The position numbers and the translations under genes are program-made. The notes beneath the pieces are model-generated. The model did no database searches and was not told the origin of the DNA. It saw only the letters and a program-made list of their open reading frames with translations. A stretch of DNA of 64,000 bases from Paenibacillus xylaniclasticus (lineage in GTDB: Bacteria; Bacillota; Bacilli; Paenibacillales; Paenibacillaceae). Shown here one piece after another: positions 10,108 to 19,837 of this stretch. The stretch covers positions 306,839-370,838 of the forward strand of contig NZ_BIML01000002.1 of the NCBI RefSeq assembly GCF_004001065.1. Reading direction: 5' to 3'. Numbering within the stretch: position 1 is the stretch's first letter; the number at the start of each line of letters is the position of its first letter.

Positions 10108-11097
10108 TTGGGCAATTATACGAAGCTATTATTTGCTAGTTTATTTGCCGTTGCAATTATCATCATCTACGCAATTAGCCAGTCAGGCTCTCCGTCTGTG
10201 CAAGTAACGGACTCGCTTGACGTCTACCCGGATCGGCAGCTCGATGAGAATGACTCCGTACCGAATATGACGCTGGCTATCATCTACCCGTTCGCCAACC
10301 CATTCTATGAAATGATCACAACACAGATTGAACAGACGGTACAGTCGCAGTCCATTCACTTGATCGTCAAATCACCTGATGAGCTTAATAGCGATCAACA
10401 GATTCGAATGCTAGAATCGATGATCAAACAGAAGGTGGACGGTATTGCCATCAGCCCAATTGATCCCATCGCGCTTGTTCCGCACATTAATAAAGCGGTA
10501 GAGCAGGGCATTCCGGTCGTATGCTTCGAAGCGGATGTACCAGGCAGCAAACGGTTGTCATTCATCGGTGCAGACCCGTACCAAGAAGGAATTCTAATGG
10601 GAGAAATGATTGATGATCGGCTGAGCGATACCGGCATGATCATGGTTGAAGGCGGGTTAAATGCTTCGCTCCATCAGCAGAGACGACTGGACGGAATGCT
10701 TGATTATTTGAAGTCGAATACGACCATTAAAATGATTGAGCTTCGATATCACGAGGGAATGAAAGCTCAAGCGCTCGCCGATTTGGAAGAGATGATCAGC
10801 AGCCACCCTCACTTCAACATATTGGTCAATATGGATTTGATATCGACATCAGCAGCCAGTCTCGTGTGGAAGGCTAAAGGGCTAAGCCGAATGTCCGTCG
10901 CTTTCGGCATGTCGCCTGATGCGATCGAAGCGCTGCAGAACGGCCAGCTTACCACCATCATTTCAGAGAATGAGTCCAAATGGGGAGAATCGATCGTCAC
11001 TCAGCTTGTCAACGCAGCTAATGGTATGCCTGTCACCTCATGGCTGGATACGGGATTCCAAGAAGTAACCGTGGGGGATCTGGAGGAGCAACTATAG
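10108..11097 (+). CDS. Membrane-anchored sugar-binding protein (sensor accessory)
   Basis: 329 aa with a periplasmic-binding-protein (Peripla_BP_4) fold. Residues 5-25 are a single hydrophobic anchor without a lipobox Cys. The fold follows (LAIIYPFANPFYEMITTQIEQ, VDGIAISPIDPIALVPHINKAVEQGIPVVCFEAD). The start is TTG with AAAGGAG upstream, 14 bp after the response regulator. An anchored binding protein encoded with a YesM/YesN pair, separate from the importer's own lipoprotein, suggests it presents ligand to the kinase, as in other three-component sugar sensors. That role is inference. Confidence 0.75.
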   Translation: MGNYTKLLFASLFAVAIIIIYAISQSGSPSVQVTDSLDVYPDRQLDENDSVPNMTLAIIYPFANPFYEMITTQIEQTVQSQSIHLIVKSPDELNSDQQIRMLESMIKQKVDGIAISPIDPIALVPHINKAVEQGIPVVCFEADVPGSKRLSFIGADPYQEGILMGEMIDDRLSDTGMIMVEGGLNASLHQQRRLDGMLDYLKSNTTIKMIELRYHEGMKAQALADLEEMISSHPHFNILVNMDLISTSAASLVWKAKGLSRMSVAFGMSPDAIEALQNGQLTTIISENESKWGESIVTQLVNAANGMPVTSWLDTGFQEVTVGDLEEQL

Positions 11098-11207
11098 CGG
11101 TACACTCGTTCCGATCTGTAACGAGTAGAACATAGGGGCGTCCACCCGCTCTCACGGCTTTCTGGACAGCCCCGTTACAATCGCCGGACCGTTAGTCGTC
11201 CCCTCGA

Positions 11208-12254
11208 TCACAGCAGCTTGCTTATAACGCGTGGAAGGTTGGACAAGGAGCTTTGCTGCTCCACTGCGCCAAGATCGAAAGCAACCTTGGGCATCCCATA
11301 GACAACAGAGGATTGCTCATCCTGTCCAATCGTTCTTGCACCTTTGCGCTTCATAGACAACAGCCCTTTGGCTCCGTCATACCCCATTCCGGTCAAAATA
11401 ATTCCGATCGACTGACTCCCCACCTCTTTGGCCACAGATTCAAACAGCACATCAATCGAAGGACAATGTCGATTCACCTTTTCCCCGCGAAAGCACTCCA
11501 CCTTGAAGTGATCCCCAGCTTTCTTCACGCGCATATGTTGATCCCCTGGTGCAATCAACACTTTCCCTTTCTCAATCATATCGCCGGTTTGCGCTTCTTT
11601 CACATGGAAGGGTAACGACTGATTGAGCCTTTCGGCGAACATTCTCGAGAACATCGGAGGGATGTGCTGAACAATAACGATACCAGGCAAGTCTTGGGGA
11701 AGCGATTTCAATAGCGTGTAGATTGTCTCCGTACCGCCAGTTGAAGCCCCTATCGCAATCAATTTCATGGCGGTTGGGTTCTCCCTAACGGTATTCATAT
11801 GACCTGATGGATGATAGCTGTTCACTAGCTCTGTCGTCTTTTTATCATGATGAACAATTTTCGCTTTAGAAGCGGTCTTAACTTTCTCAATCAATTCTTC
11901 AATAAATTTCTCCACATGCGATAGTTGAGCATCCGGCTTCGTGATAAAATCAATCGCTCCAGCATTCATAGCATCAAATACAGTCGAACTAACCGTACTC
12001 ACCACAATAACAGGCAGCGAATATTGCGGCAGCAGCCTGCGAAGAAATTCGATCCCGGTCATTCTTGGCATATGTACGTCGCAAATCATCACATTCGGAT
12101 GATATTGCAGAAGCTTATCCCTTGCCTCAAACGGATCACAAGCCGTCGCTACTACATCAATGTCTGGATCTGTCGTAATTCCTCTGGAGATCACTTCACG
12201 AAACACCATAGAATCATCGACAACGAGTACTTTAATTTTATTTCTGACGTGCAT
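11208..12254 (-). CDS. cheB: Chemotaxis methylesterase CheB
   Basis: About 348 aa. The receiver domain (VVDDSMVFREVI, phospho-acceptor Asp in MICDVHMPRMTG) is joined by a linker to the methylesterase domain. The catalytic triad region is visible as AIGASTGGTETI (Ser), IVQHIPPMF (His) and GMGYDGAKG (Asp). It removes methyl groups from (or deamidates) chemoreceptor glutamates. The ATG at 12254 (MHVRNK) has GGAGGAG eight bases upstream and is preferred to the in-frame TTG at 12269. It is the last gene of the che operon. The 110-bp convergent gap to the sugar-sensor gene has two inverted repeats without clear T-runs. Confidence 0.93.
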   Translation of the reverse strand: MHVRNKIKVLVVDDSMVFREVISRGITTDPDIDVVATACDPFEARDKLLQYHPNVMICDVHMPRMTGIEFLRRLLPQYSLPVIVVSTVSSTVFDAMNAGAIDFITKPDAQLSHVEKFIEELIEKVKTASKAKIVHHDKKTTELVNSYHPSGHMNTVRENPTAMKLIAIGASTGGTETIYTLLKSLPQDLPGIVIVQHIPPMFSRMFAERLNQSLPFHVKEAQTGDMIEKGKVLIAPGDQHMRVKKAGDHFKVECFRGEKVNRHCPSIDVLFESVAKEVGSQSIGIILTGMGYDGAKGLLSMKRKGARTIGQDEQSSVVYGMPKVAFDLGAVEQQSSLSNLPRVISKLL

Positions 12255-12272
12255 CAGAGGCTCCTCCAATCA

Positions 12273-13085
12273 TCACTCTTTGCGATAAACAGCCGGCATT
12301 ACATATTTGAAATAGGTGTCATCTCGAGTGATGGTTTCGGAATGTCCAATAAATAGATAACCGCCGGGCTCTAGGCTATCATAAAATTTGTTAAGCAATC
12401 TTTTTCTGGTACTCGCATCGAAATAAATCATTACATTCCTACAGAAAATGACATGAAATTTCTTCTTGAAAGGAAATGGATCCATCAAATTAAAGCGACG
12501 AAATATGACCTCATTCTTAATTGGGGCTGCTACCTCATAATGATCAGGCCCTTTCGGTTTAAAGTAGGACATCTTCCACCCTCTTGGAAGCGAGTTAATC
12601 GCTTCATCGGTGTATATCCCCTTCACCGCTTGAGCTAGCACTTTGTCGGATATATCGGTAGCCAGCAGCTTCGTATCCCAACCTAACCGCATATTTCCGT
12701 AGAAATCATGGATAAGCATCGCTAGAGTATAAGCCTCTTCCCCTGTGGAGCAACCGGCGCTCCAAACCCTTAAATCTCTATCTTTTATACTAGGCACGAT
12801 CCGCGGTAGAACAATGTTCTTGAGAAATTTGAAATGATCCGCTTCTCTCATAAAAAATGTATGATTGGTTGTCATATGATTAATAAACGTTCTGGCCGCT
12901 TCACCATTCTTATCTGCAGCAACATAATTGATATAATCTGTAAAGCTATTCATGTTCAGCTTTTGCAGGACATGACCTAGTCTGCCAACAACCAGCACTT
13001 TCTTTTCTGCACTTAAATGAATCCCGAAATTATCCTTAATAAAAACGGCTAATCGTTGAAACTCTTTATCTGATATTTCGACCAT
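12273..13085 (-). CDS. cheR: Chemotaxis methyltransferase CheR
   Basis: About 270 aa. The N-terminal all-helical CheR_N domain is followed by a SAM-dependent methyltransferase core (LRVWSAGCSTGEEAYTLAMLI and HVIFCRNVMIYFDASTR). It methylates receptor glutamates, opposing CheB. The ATG at 13085 is preferred over the adjacent GTG 13088 because GGAGG lies six bases upstream of it. It sits between the receptor and cheB genes. Confidence 0.93.
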   Translation of the reverse strand: MVEISDKEFQRLAVFIKDNFGIHLSAEKKVLVVGRLGHVLQKLNMNSFTDYINYVAADKNGEAARTFINHMTTNHTFFMREADHFKFLKNIVLPRIVPSIKDRDLRVWSAGCSTGEEAYTLAMLIHDFYGNMRLGWDTKLLATDISDKVLAQAVKGIYTDEAINSLPRGWKMSYFKPKGPDHYEVAAPIKNEVIFRRFNLMDPFPFKKKFHVIFCRNVMIYFDASTRKRLLNKFYDSLEPGGYLFIGHSETITRDDTYFKYVMPAVYRKE

Positions 13086-13144
13086 CACATACCTCCACAG
13101 TAAACGGAAGAGAGAGCCATTTGACTCTCTCCTCGGTTCAAACC

Positions 13145-14860
13145 TTAATATTTGCCGAATTCATTATCGCTTAGATCGATTTTCGTCTGCTGAACCAATT
13201 CTTCTTCCGTGCTAATAGCATGAGATTTCGCTTTCTTATGGGACATCTTCTCGAACAGCTGCAGAAGCTCAGGACTAATGTCTTCAATTGCTTGATAGGA
13301 GCCTGCCTGACCCTTTCGTAATTTGAACCTGTTAACCTGCTCTTTCAGCAAATCTGCTTGACTTGACAGCTCTTCACTTGTAGCTGCGCCTTCTTCCAAG
13401 GATGCCGAGCTTGACTGCACGACTTGAGAAACTTGCATAATGCCCTGATTAATCTGATTTATTCCAATCGCTTGCTCGTTAGATGCGGTAGCGATATTGT
13501 TAACTAGCGTCGCAACCTTAGCTACGTCATCGACAATCTGATGTAGTGCCTCGGCTGTGTCTTTCGCAATTTTCGTGCCACCTTCTGCCTTCTTGATCGA
13601 TCCCTCAATAAGCTCCGTCGTTTCTTTCGCTGCATTAGCGGATCTTGCCGCAAGATTCCGGACCTCTTCTGCGACGACTGCAAAGCCTTTGCCATGCTGT
13701 CCGGCTCTCGCCGCTTCAACAGCAGCATTCAAGGCCAAAATATTCGTTTGGAATGCAATCTCGTCAATAACTTTAATGATTTTGGAAATGTTTTGCGATG
13801 CCGTATTAATCTCATCCATAGCGTTCAGCATTTCCTTCATTTGAGTGTTGCCAAGAATCGCATTCTGCTTCGCTGCCTCAGCAAGCTCATTAGCCTCGTT
13901 GGAAGAATCCGCATTTTGACGGGTTTGCGAAGCGATCTCTTCAATCGAGGCCGTCAATTGTTGAACGGAGCTGGCTTGCTCGGTCGATCCTTGCGACAAA
14001 GTCGTGCTTAGCATTGATATATGCTTGGCACCCGTGGCAACCTGCTCAGATGCAGTCTGAATGTTGCTCATCGTCTCGTTCAAATTAGCGGACATTCTCT
14101 TAAAGGCAGATGCCAATCCACCAATTTCATCCTTAGTATCGATATCAATGACGACGTTCAAATCCCCATCGGCAATCTTATTAGCTGATTCAACCAGCTT
14201 TCTAACCGGGTTACTAATTGTTCTAGAAATGAAAATGCCAAAACCGATGGATGCTAATACCAAGAGAATTACGATGACGATCATCATTACTGACGTCGAA
14301 TCCGTTTTAGCCGATAGCTCATTAGATAAATTAGAACCGTTGCTCTTCCTTATATCAAATAACTCCAACATATTGTTATTAGCTTCGGAAGCGGTACTGA
14401 TACCGTCCGTCATAATCAATTCAATCGCCTTGTCATTCTTACCGTTTAACGAGAGGTCGATGACTTTATCCCGGAGAACGTTATACTGTTCAAGCGACTT
14501 TTGTAACGAATCATACTTCTCCTGAGCATTATCCATGGAGATGGTATCATTAAACTTACGGAGATAATCCTGCATCTCGACATCCATTTTTTTGATCTCA
14601 TCCACGATTCCTTGCTTCTTGTTGTTATCATTGGTTAACAATATAAGAGCAAGCCTAACCCGGATTCCATTGAAATCAATACCAGCCGAACCTAAATCGC
14701 CGAGGGACAAACCAAAATTTTTATATAAGTTTTTGTAATCCTTATCTACATCCTTCATATTGACAATACCGAACACGCCCATGCACCCGGCCATCAACGA
14801 CACTATGACAAAAGCCGAAATGAGCTTAGACGATATTTTCATGTTTCTAATCCAACTCAT
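13145..14860 (-). CDS. Methyl-accepting chemotaxis protein
   Basis: About 571 aa. There is a membrane helix at the N-terminus, a roughly 150-residue four-helix-bundle-like extracellular domain, a second helix ([21 protein letters not shown]), a HAMP domain ([23 protein letters not shown]) and a long cytoplasmic coiled-coil hairpin. The conserved tip is around [23 protein letters not shown]. The ATG at 14860 (MSWIRNMK) has CTGGAGG nine bases upstream. The longer frame from 14908 overlaps cheW and is less likely. No obvious CheR-binding pentapeptide is seen at the C-terminus. It is the only receptor in this operon, so it is probably the dedicated input of the cluster. Confidence 0.92.
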   Translation of the reverse strand: MSWIRNMKISSKLISAFVIVSLMAGCMGVFGIVNMKDVDKDYKNLYKNFGLSLGDLGSAGIDFNGIRVRLALILLTNDNNKKQGIVDEIKKMDVEMQDYLRKFNDTISMDNAQEKYDSLQKSLEQYNVLRDKVIDLSLNGKNDKAIELIMTDGISTASEANNNMLELFDIRKSNGSNLSNELSAKTDSTSVMMIVIVILLVLASIGFGIFISRTISNPVRKLVESANKIADGDLNVVIDIDTKDEIGGLASAFKRMSANLNETMSNIQTASEQVATGAKHISMLSTTLSQGSTEQASSVQQLTASIEEIASQTRQNADSSNEANELAEAAKQNAILGNTQMKEMLNAMDEINTASQNISKIIKVIDEIAFQTNILALNAAVEAARAGQHGKGFAVVAEEVRNLAARSANAAKETTELIEGSIKKAEGGTKIAKDTAEALHQIVDDVAKVATLVNNIATASNEQAIGINQINQGIMQVSQVVQSSSASLEEGAATSEELSSQADLLKEQVNRFKLRKGQAGSYQAIEDISPELLQLFEKMSHKKAKSHAISTEEELVQQTKIDLSDNEFGKY

Positions 14861-14879
14861 GCTGTCTGCCTCCAGTTTT

Positions 14880-15371
14880 TTAATGGTTAAGTAATTGCTC
14901 CACTTCATGATCGTTCAGAAGCTTGTCGCAATCTAGTAACAGCTTTACTTCATTCCCTACCTTACCGATGCCCATGACAAAGCGATGACCGCGTTTATAT
15001 AGATCAGGCGGAGCTACTACCTCGCCCGACGGGATCGCCATTACCTCAGAGACGCTATCAACGATCAGGCCAATGGACAGCTCATTTATATCGATCACGA
15101 TAATACAGGTTCTATCCATATATTCTCGATACGGTTTATTGAAACGAACCCGCACATCCATCACTGGAATGATCTTGCCGCGCAAATTCACAATCCCACG
15201 GACAAAATCAGGCATTTCAGGAACGCTCGTAATTTTCTGCAAGCCGATAATTTCCGTCACATATCGGATCTCAATCCCGTAGCATTCCTCATCCACGATA
15301 AACGTCAAATATTTATCCTTCTGCGAGTCTTCATCCATAAGATCAACATTTTCCGAAATGGCTTCAGACAT
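14880..15371 (-). CDS. cheW: Chemotaxis coupling protein CheW
   Basis: 163 aa made of a single CheW beta-barrel domain ([47 protein letters not shown]). It links the chemoreceptor to CheA. The gene lies between cheA (16 bp gap) and the receptor gene, all in one direction. Confidence 0.93.
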   Translation of the reverse strand: MSEAISENVDLMDEDSQKDKYLTFIVDEECYGIEIRYVTEIIGLQKITSVPEMPDFVRGIVNLRGKIIPVMDVRVRFNKPYREYMDRTCIIVIDINELSIGLIVDSVSEVMAIPSGEVVAPPDLYKRGHRFVMGIGKVGNEVKLLLDCDKLLNDHEVEQLLNH

Positions 15372-15387
15372 TGTTCTTCACTCCTTC

Positions 15388-17415
15388 TTATCTCATTTTC
15401 AGTAATCCTTGAACATCCAGAATCAAGCTAATATTCCCGTTGCCAAGCAAGGTGCAGCCGGATATTCCTTCAACCTTATTAAAGCCTCTTATATATGATG
15501 GAAGCGCTTTAACCACAACCTGCTGTTGACCAACGAGCTCATCTACAAAGATACAGATCCGTTTACCGTCCTGTTCGACCATGATGACTATGCCATCGGT
15601 AATTTGCGTAACTTCAGTGAAGACGCTGTACAGCTTATGAAGACGCAGAATCGGATAGCAGTCGCCCCGAACCATCATCATCTCGTTCCCATGAGGATCA
15701 GTAATAACATCTCTAGCGAGAGGCTTAAATGACTCTACAATGGATGTTGTAGGCAATGTATACTCGGCTTCGCCTACTCGAACATTCATTCCGTCAATAA
15801 TCGCAAGCGTGAGCGGAATTTTAATCGTAAAGACCGAGCCTCGGCCAGGATGGCTGTCTACGGAAATCGTTCCGCCTACCGCCGCGATGTTCTGCATCAC
15901 AACATCCATCCCTACGCCACGGCCGCTGAATTCCGTTATCTGCTCTTTCGTCGAGAAGCCCGGAAGAAAGATTAGATTATAGATTTCTTTGTCCGTCATG
16001 TCTGCTTCAGATTTATGTAACAGCTGATTAAACTTCGCCTTATCCAATATTTTGCGTTTGTTTAAACCCCGGCCATCATCCCTCACCACAATCAATACTT
16101 CACCGCCAACGTTCAACGCTTCAAGCGACAACGTTCCGGTTTCCGATTTGCCGGACTCGGTCCTCTCTTCGACCGACTCCAGACCATGATCGACCGCATT
16201 TCGAACAAGATGCATAAGCGGGTCCGATATATGCTCAATAATGTTTTTATCTACTTCCGTCTCTTCGCCTATGAGCTGTAACCGGACGTTCTTTCCAAGC
16301 TTTTTGCTCATATCCCGAACTACGCGATGCATTCTTTGAAAAGTCGTAGATAGCGGAACCATCCGAATTTCCATGACTTTATCTTGAATTTCCTTCGTAA
16401 TTTTTTGCAAATGAGCTGCAGCCTTATGGAATTGCTCCAATTGCAGGCCGATAATATCTGGATTTTGCGTGACCATTGCTTCTGCAATGACCAATTCCCC
16501 TACCAGATCCATCAGCTCGTCCAGCTTGCCTACATTAACATTGATCGATTTCCCCTGGTAACTGTTTGCTGAATTTTTAACCTCTTTAAGCGCTTGAGCC
16601 TCCGCTATTCCTGCCTGCGGATCCGTCACCTTCGGTTCATGAACCTGAACATCCTGAGTCTGTTCATTGTGATCAATTTGTATTTCCATATTCTCAACCA
16701 TTTGCAGCTCGAGATGCTTCAAATAGCTGGTTTGGGACAGCACAGAATAAATTTCATCATAGCTCTGAGCAGTTTTTATAAACAACTGAAAACCTTGATT
16801 CCGTATCGTCTCGGCAGAAGCCGGATCGCCCAGTACATCTTCAGGAGTATGCCAGTATTCCTCTATCGAATCCTTCAAATTATGAATGATTTGATAGGCT
16901 CGCACGTTTTCCATCTCACAATCTTCCGTGAAGACGACCGTTGCTTTATAGCTGCTTAAGGTACTAGGCTTATGAGGAATGTCCTCGTTCTCTAATGAAC
17001 CCGATCGCTGCTGTTCAAAAGACTGGAGTAACTGTTTGACATTTTGAAGAATAACCATGCATTCGCCATCTGCAATCTCACCATTTTTAATTTTGTGCAG
17101 CTCGATTTTGGTGAAATCCACCCCCTCCAGCATCAAGTCAGACAGCTTGGACCAATCAACCAACTGAAATTTATGCTCCCGCAAAAAAGAAAAGAGATCT
17201 TCCAATGCATGTGCTAGGGTCGCAATGTTGTGAAAATTCATCATGGAGGAGGAACCTTTGATCGTATGCATAATACGGAAAATCTCATGAATCATTTCTT
17301 CTGAGAAAAGATTTGCATGCTCACAAGCAAGAACAATCTCTTCCAGTTGCTCGACAAGCTGAGAGGTTTCAGTGATGTAGGCTTCAAATATCGGGTCGCC
17401 TTGATGAATTCCCAT
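15388..17415 (-). CDS. cheA: Chemotaxis histidine kinase CheA
   Basis: 675 aa in the standard CheA order: an HPt domain with phospho-acceptor His 50 in RIMHTIKGSSS, a variable P2-like region to about 275, a dimerisation helix pair (NVGKLDELMDLVGELVIAEAMV), an ATPase domain (HLVRNAVDHGLESVEER, DDGRGLN, GFSTKEQITEFSGRGVGMDVV), and a C-terminal CheW-like domain. AAGGAGAG precedes the ATG. No cheY is seen in the window, so its phosphoryl acceptors may be the CheB receiver here and a CheY encoded elsewhere. Confidence 0.93.
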   Translation of the reverse strand: MGIHQGDPIFEAYITETSQLVEQLEEIVLACEHANLFSEEMIHEIFRIMHTIKGSSSMMNFHNIATLAHALEDLFSFLREHKFQLVDWSKLSDLMLEGVDFTKIELHKIKNGEIADGECMVILQNVKQLLQSFEQQRSGSLENEDIPHKPSTLSSYKATVVFTEDCEMENVRAYQIIHNLKDSIEEYWHTPEDVLGDPASAETIRNQGFQLFIKTAQSYDEIYSVLSQTSYLKHLELQMVENMEIQIDHNEQTQDVQVHEPKVTDPQAGIAEAQALKEVKNSANSYQGKSINVNVGKLDELMDLVGELVIAEAMVTQNPDIIGLQLEQFHKAAAHLQKITKEIQDKVMEIRMVPLSTTFQRMHRVVRDMSKKLGKNVRLQLIGEETEVDKNIIEHISDPLMHLVRNAVDHGLESVEERTESGKSETGTLSLEALNVGGEVLIVVRDDGRGLNKRKILDKAKFNQLLHKSEADMTDKEIYNLIFLPGFSTKEQITEFSGRGVGMDVVMQNIAAVGGTISVDSHPGRGSVFTIKIPLTLAIIDGMNVRVGEAEYTLPTTSIVESFKPLARDVITDPHGNEMMMVRGDCYPILRLHKLYSVFTEVTQITDGIVIMVEQDGKRICIFVDELVGQQQVVVKALPSYIRGFNKVEGISGCTLLGNGNISLILDVQGLLKMR

Positions 17416-18044
17416 CGTTTCTCTCCTTAATTTCCAGTAACGATTTCCGTTAAAGCTTTAGTAATCGCGCGGTATTTAATACTTGTCATTAGTCTTTGCA
17501 TGTATACAAATAGCCCTTCAACACCAGCTTGAAGGGCTACAAGAACGCATAATTGCAGTCATTGGCAGCCTGGCGATCTTAGTCCATATCGAGCCGAACC
17601 GTAGACCCATGGCTTTGCGTCACTGCTTTTCAACAGCTTTGCCCAAACGTATGTATTTGATTGATTTCCACTCATTCGTAAGTGACATTATTAGACATTA
17701 TTCGACAATCCTTATTAGCTTTTTCATTATATCAACTGAGTTAAAAAACACAAGAAAATTCATGTACGATTCCAACAAATCGAATAACAAACAATCAAAA
17801 ATATCTAACAATACATTTACAATGTAAAAGATCTCATAATAATACATCGGAAAAGGCTTTATAAAGATATGCTATATATCTAGTTGATCTTATTATAATA
17901 AGTCGTTGAATAAAGAAGCTTACAATTTTTTGTCGGCTAAGATAAAATTATTAATCTGCTCTAAAAGAAAATCTTTAAAAAATTAGCGATAATCCATAAT
18001 AAGGAGAAGCGTTCTTCGGCGACAAAATTCGACAAAATCAAATA
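17416..18044. other. AT-rich non-coding stretch upstream of cheA
   Basis: About 630 bp. The part next to cheA carries a 10-bp inverted repeat (annotated separately) and must contain the che promoter, though I could not pick a convincing one. From about 17,680 to 18,040 it is strongly AT-rich. The only open frame, on the plus strand at 17,483-17,827, lacks a ribosome binding site and has a composition like random AT-rich DNA. I see no gene. Confidence 0.5.
17511..17539 (-). promoter_or_regulatory. Inverted repeat upstream of cheA
   Basis: Perfect 10-bp arms TAGCCCTTCA and TGAAGGGCTA enclose a 9-base loop, about 95 bp before the cheA start. It could be a leader hairpin or a regulator site. The following T-run is too weak to call a terminator. 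Confidence 0.35.
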
Positions 18045-18093
18045 AAGGATGAGCATCATGCAGCTGTACTACCTCACTGCATGTCTCATCCTT
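18045..18093 (-). terminator. Terminator of the lipoprotein gene
   Basis: A long imperfect hairpin has outer arms AAGGATGAG / CTCATCCTT and inner arms ATGCAG / CTGCAT. It starts a few bases past the lipoprotein stop and runs into TTTATTTG on the minus strand. Confidence 0.75.
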
Positions 18094-18098
18094 GTTAC

Positions 18099-18803
18099 TT
18101 AATCAAATAAATAATACATTTGAATTTCTTCAACAATATCTTGGTCATTGACTATAAATTCTGCAATAAATCCAAGATCGTCCTGCCAGAAGCTATAGAC
18201 TCTCGCATTAGGCTTCTCCTCAATCACCATATCAACCTTATGGCTAATGTTAGGATATGCATCGAGCAATGACTGCAAATGATCGCCCACTTTAATGCCT
18301 TCCGAGGTTTGATATTGATCTCCATCCATTTTCATACCCGCCAACCATAGCTTATCCTGATCCATCCCTAAAAACTGCATTGTAAGACCTTCATAGGAGA
18401 CTGTCTTCTGATACATTTCACTAAATGTGTCTGCCCCTTCTCCAAGCTTCTTGGGTGCAGTCTCCTCGATCGGTGAACCCAAAGTATTGACGACGGTGTC
18501 TTCGTCATCTCTTAATTGGACCCGTGAATCATTTGAGATCGGCTTAATCGAGTAGTATTGATCCTCTAAGATTTTCCCCGCTTCGATCGGTTGAAGAGCA
18601 TGATCGTCTAATTGTTCGGCTTCAGGTTCAACAGTCGGAGACTGCAGGCTCCCTTCTGTTAGATCTGAGGCTTCAGGTTGAATGGAAGACTCTGCCGAAT
18701 TCAAGGCTGAGTTCGGAGCAGCAGTCGTGCTAGAAGAGTTATTGGCGCAGCCCGACAAGAACAGTGCCGCTCCTAGCATTGAGATCAACAAGGCGCTTCT
18801 CAC
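18099..18803 (-). CDS. Lipoprotein of unknown function
   Basis: 234 aa. A lipoprotein signal ends in the lipobox LFLSGC with Cys 19. A Ser/Glu/Pro-rich linker to about residue 75 is followed by a compact domain (EDTVVNTLGSPIEET; KVGDHLQSLLDAYPNISHK) of the kind seen in extracytoplasmic proteins that track cell-envelope state. I do not recognise a named family. It is a single gene with its own terminator, upstream of but not coupled to its neighbours. Confidence 0.8.
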   Translation of the reverse strand: MRSALLISMLGAALFLSGCANNSSSTTAAPNSALNSAESSIQPEASDLTEGSLQSPTVEPEAEQLDDHALQPIEAGKILEDQYYSIKPISNDSRVQLRDDEDTVVNTLGSPIEETAPKKLGEGADTFSEMYQKTVSYEGLTMQFLGMDQDKLWLAGMKMDGDQYQTSEGIKVGDHLQSLLDAYPNISHKVDMVIEEKPNARVYSFWQDDLGFIAEFIVNDQDIVEEIQMYYLFD

Positions 18804-18893
18804 AAGGCACCTCCGCTATTAAGATCCGTATTCATGAATACGGTATCGATCTAGATTTATAAATATATTACCACATAAACTAAACCGGATTAA

Positions 18894-19775
18894 CTATTTG
18901 CCATGCCTTGTACGACATAATTGCCCAAGAATCGCAGCCGCCGCCTCCTCTGGTGCCTCTAATGGAACGAAATGACCGATGCCGGGCAGTCGCCGTAACG
19001 TGAAATGATTGAAAAATTCACCCAAACGGTCTGACCATTCCACCCTCATAACCGGATCAGCTTCCCCCCAAAGCACCGTTGTCTCCTGTACGATCGGCGA
19101 GCTTGCGTTGCTACCGCTGGCTTGCTTCGCTTTATCAGCTGCTCGCGCTCGGTAATACATAATACTGCTGACCAATGCCCCCGGCTGTGCATACATATCA
19201 AGAATAGATTGCAGCTCGTTCTCATTTACAGCACTCTTATTCCCTATCCAATGCTCATAAAAATAGCTAACATATTTTCGCGCTTGTGACGGCTCATCAG
19301 CAAACAGCTGATCAAATAAATCTAGGTTATGAAAATGCTGGTACCAAAATTCAGGCTGAATGCCAGGGTCAAACCTTCTTGCTCCGATTCCAGGGTACGG
19401 CGGATTAAATAGAACTAACGATTTAACGCGTGAAGGATAAATCTGCGCCATCGTTTGAGCAATCGTCGCACCGATGTCGTGAGCCGCAATCGTAACCTGA
19501 CTAAGCCCAAGCTGATCCAACATAGATATCAGATCACCTGCTAGTGCAGCCGGACTATATCCGTCGATCGGTTCCATTTGTGGCTTGTCCGATAATCCAA
19601 AGCCGCGAAAATCCGGCGCAATCACATCCGCATGTTGATGCAGCAACGGAATCACCTTGCACCAGTCATACCAATAACCAGGCCAGCCGTGCAGCAGCAG
19701 TACTGGTTCACCCTGTCCTTCCCGTACATAATGCAGCTTATTCCCATCAGCAACTTGTACAAAATAATGAATCAT
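18894..19775 (-). CDS. Alpha/beta hydrolase, epoxide hydrolase/haloalkane dehalogenase type
   Basis: 293 aa, a complete alpha/beta-hydrolase fold. The oxyanion motif LLHGWPG lies near residue 29. The nucleophile is Asp, not Ser, in AAHDIGATIAQ near residue 100, which is the epoxide hydrolase/haloalkane dehalogenase pattern. The catalytic His is in GIGHFVPLEAPEE near the C-terminus. The HGWP motif favours epoxide hydrolase over dehalogenase. The substrate is unknown. It is probably co-transcribed with the next gene upstream, with about 60 bp between them. Confidence 0.85.
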   Translation of the reverse strand: MIHYFVQVADGNKLHYVREGQGEPVLLLHGWPGYWYDWCKVIPLLHQHADVIAPDFRGFGLSDKPQMEPIDGYSPAALAGDLISMLDQLGLSQVTIAAHDIGATIAQTMAQIYPSRVKSLVLFNPPYPGIGARRFDPGIQPEFWYQHFHNLDLFDQLFADEPSQARKYVSYFYEHWIGNKSAVNENELQSILDMYAQPGALVSSIMYYRARAADKAKQASGSNASSPIVQETTVLWGEADPVMRVEWSDRLGEFFNHFTLRRLPGIGHFVPLEAPEEAAAAILGQLCRTRHGK

Positions 19776-19837
19776 GACGCTTCACAACCTTCACTTTAGA
19801 ATGGCTCTCATCGTTACAGCAACAATCATATATCTAG

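Noticed and set aside
11098..11207. Terminators in the gap between the sugar sensor and cheB
   Set aside because: Two inverted repeats are present (ACTCGTT/AACGAGT and GGGGCGTCCA/TGGACAGCCCC), but neither is followed by a T-run on either strand.
17483..17827. 114-codon frame on the plus strand upstream of cheA
   Set aside because: It has AT-rich composition, no ribosome binding site and a protein without recognisable features.
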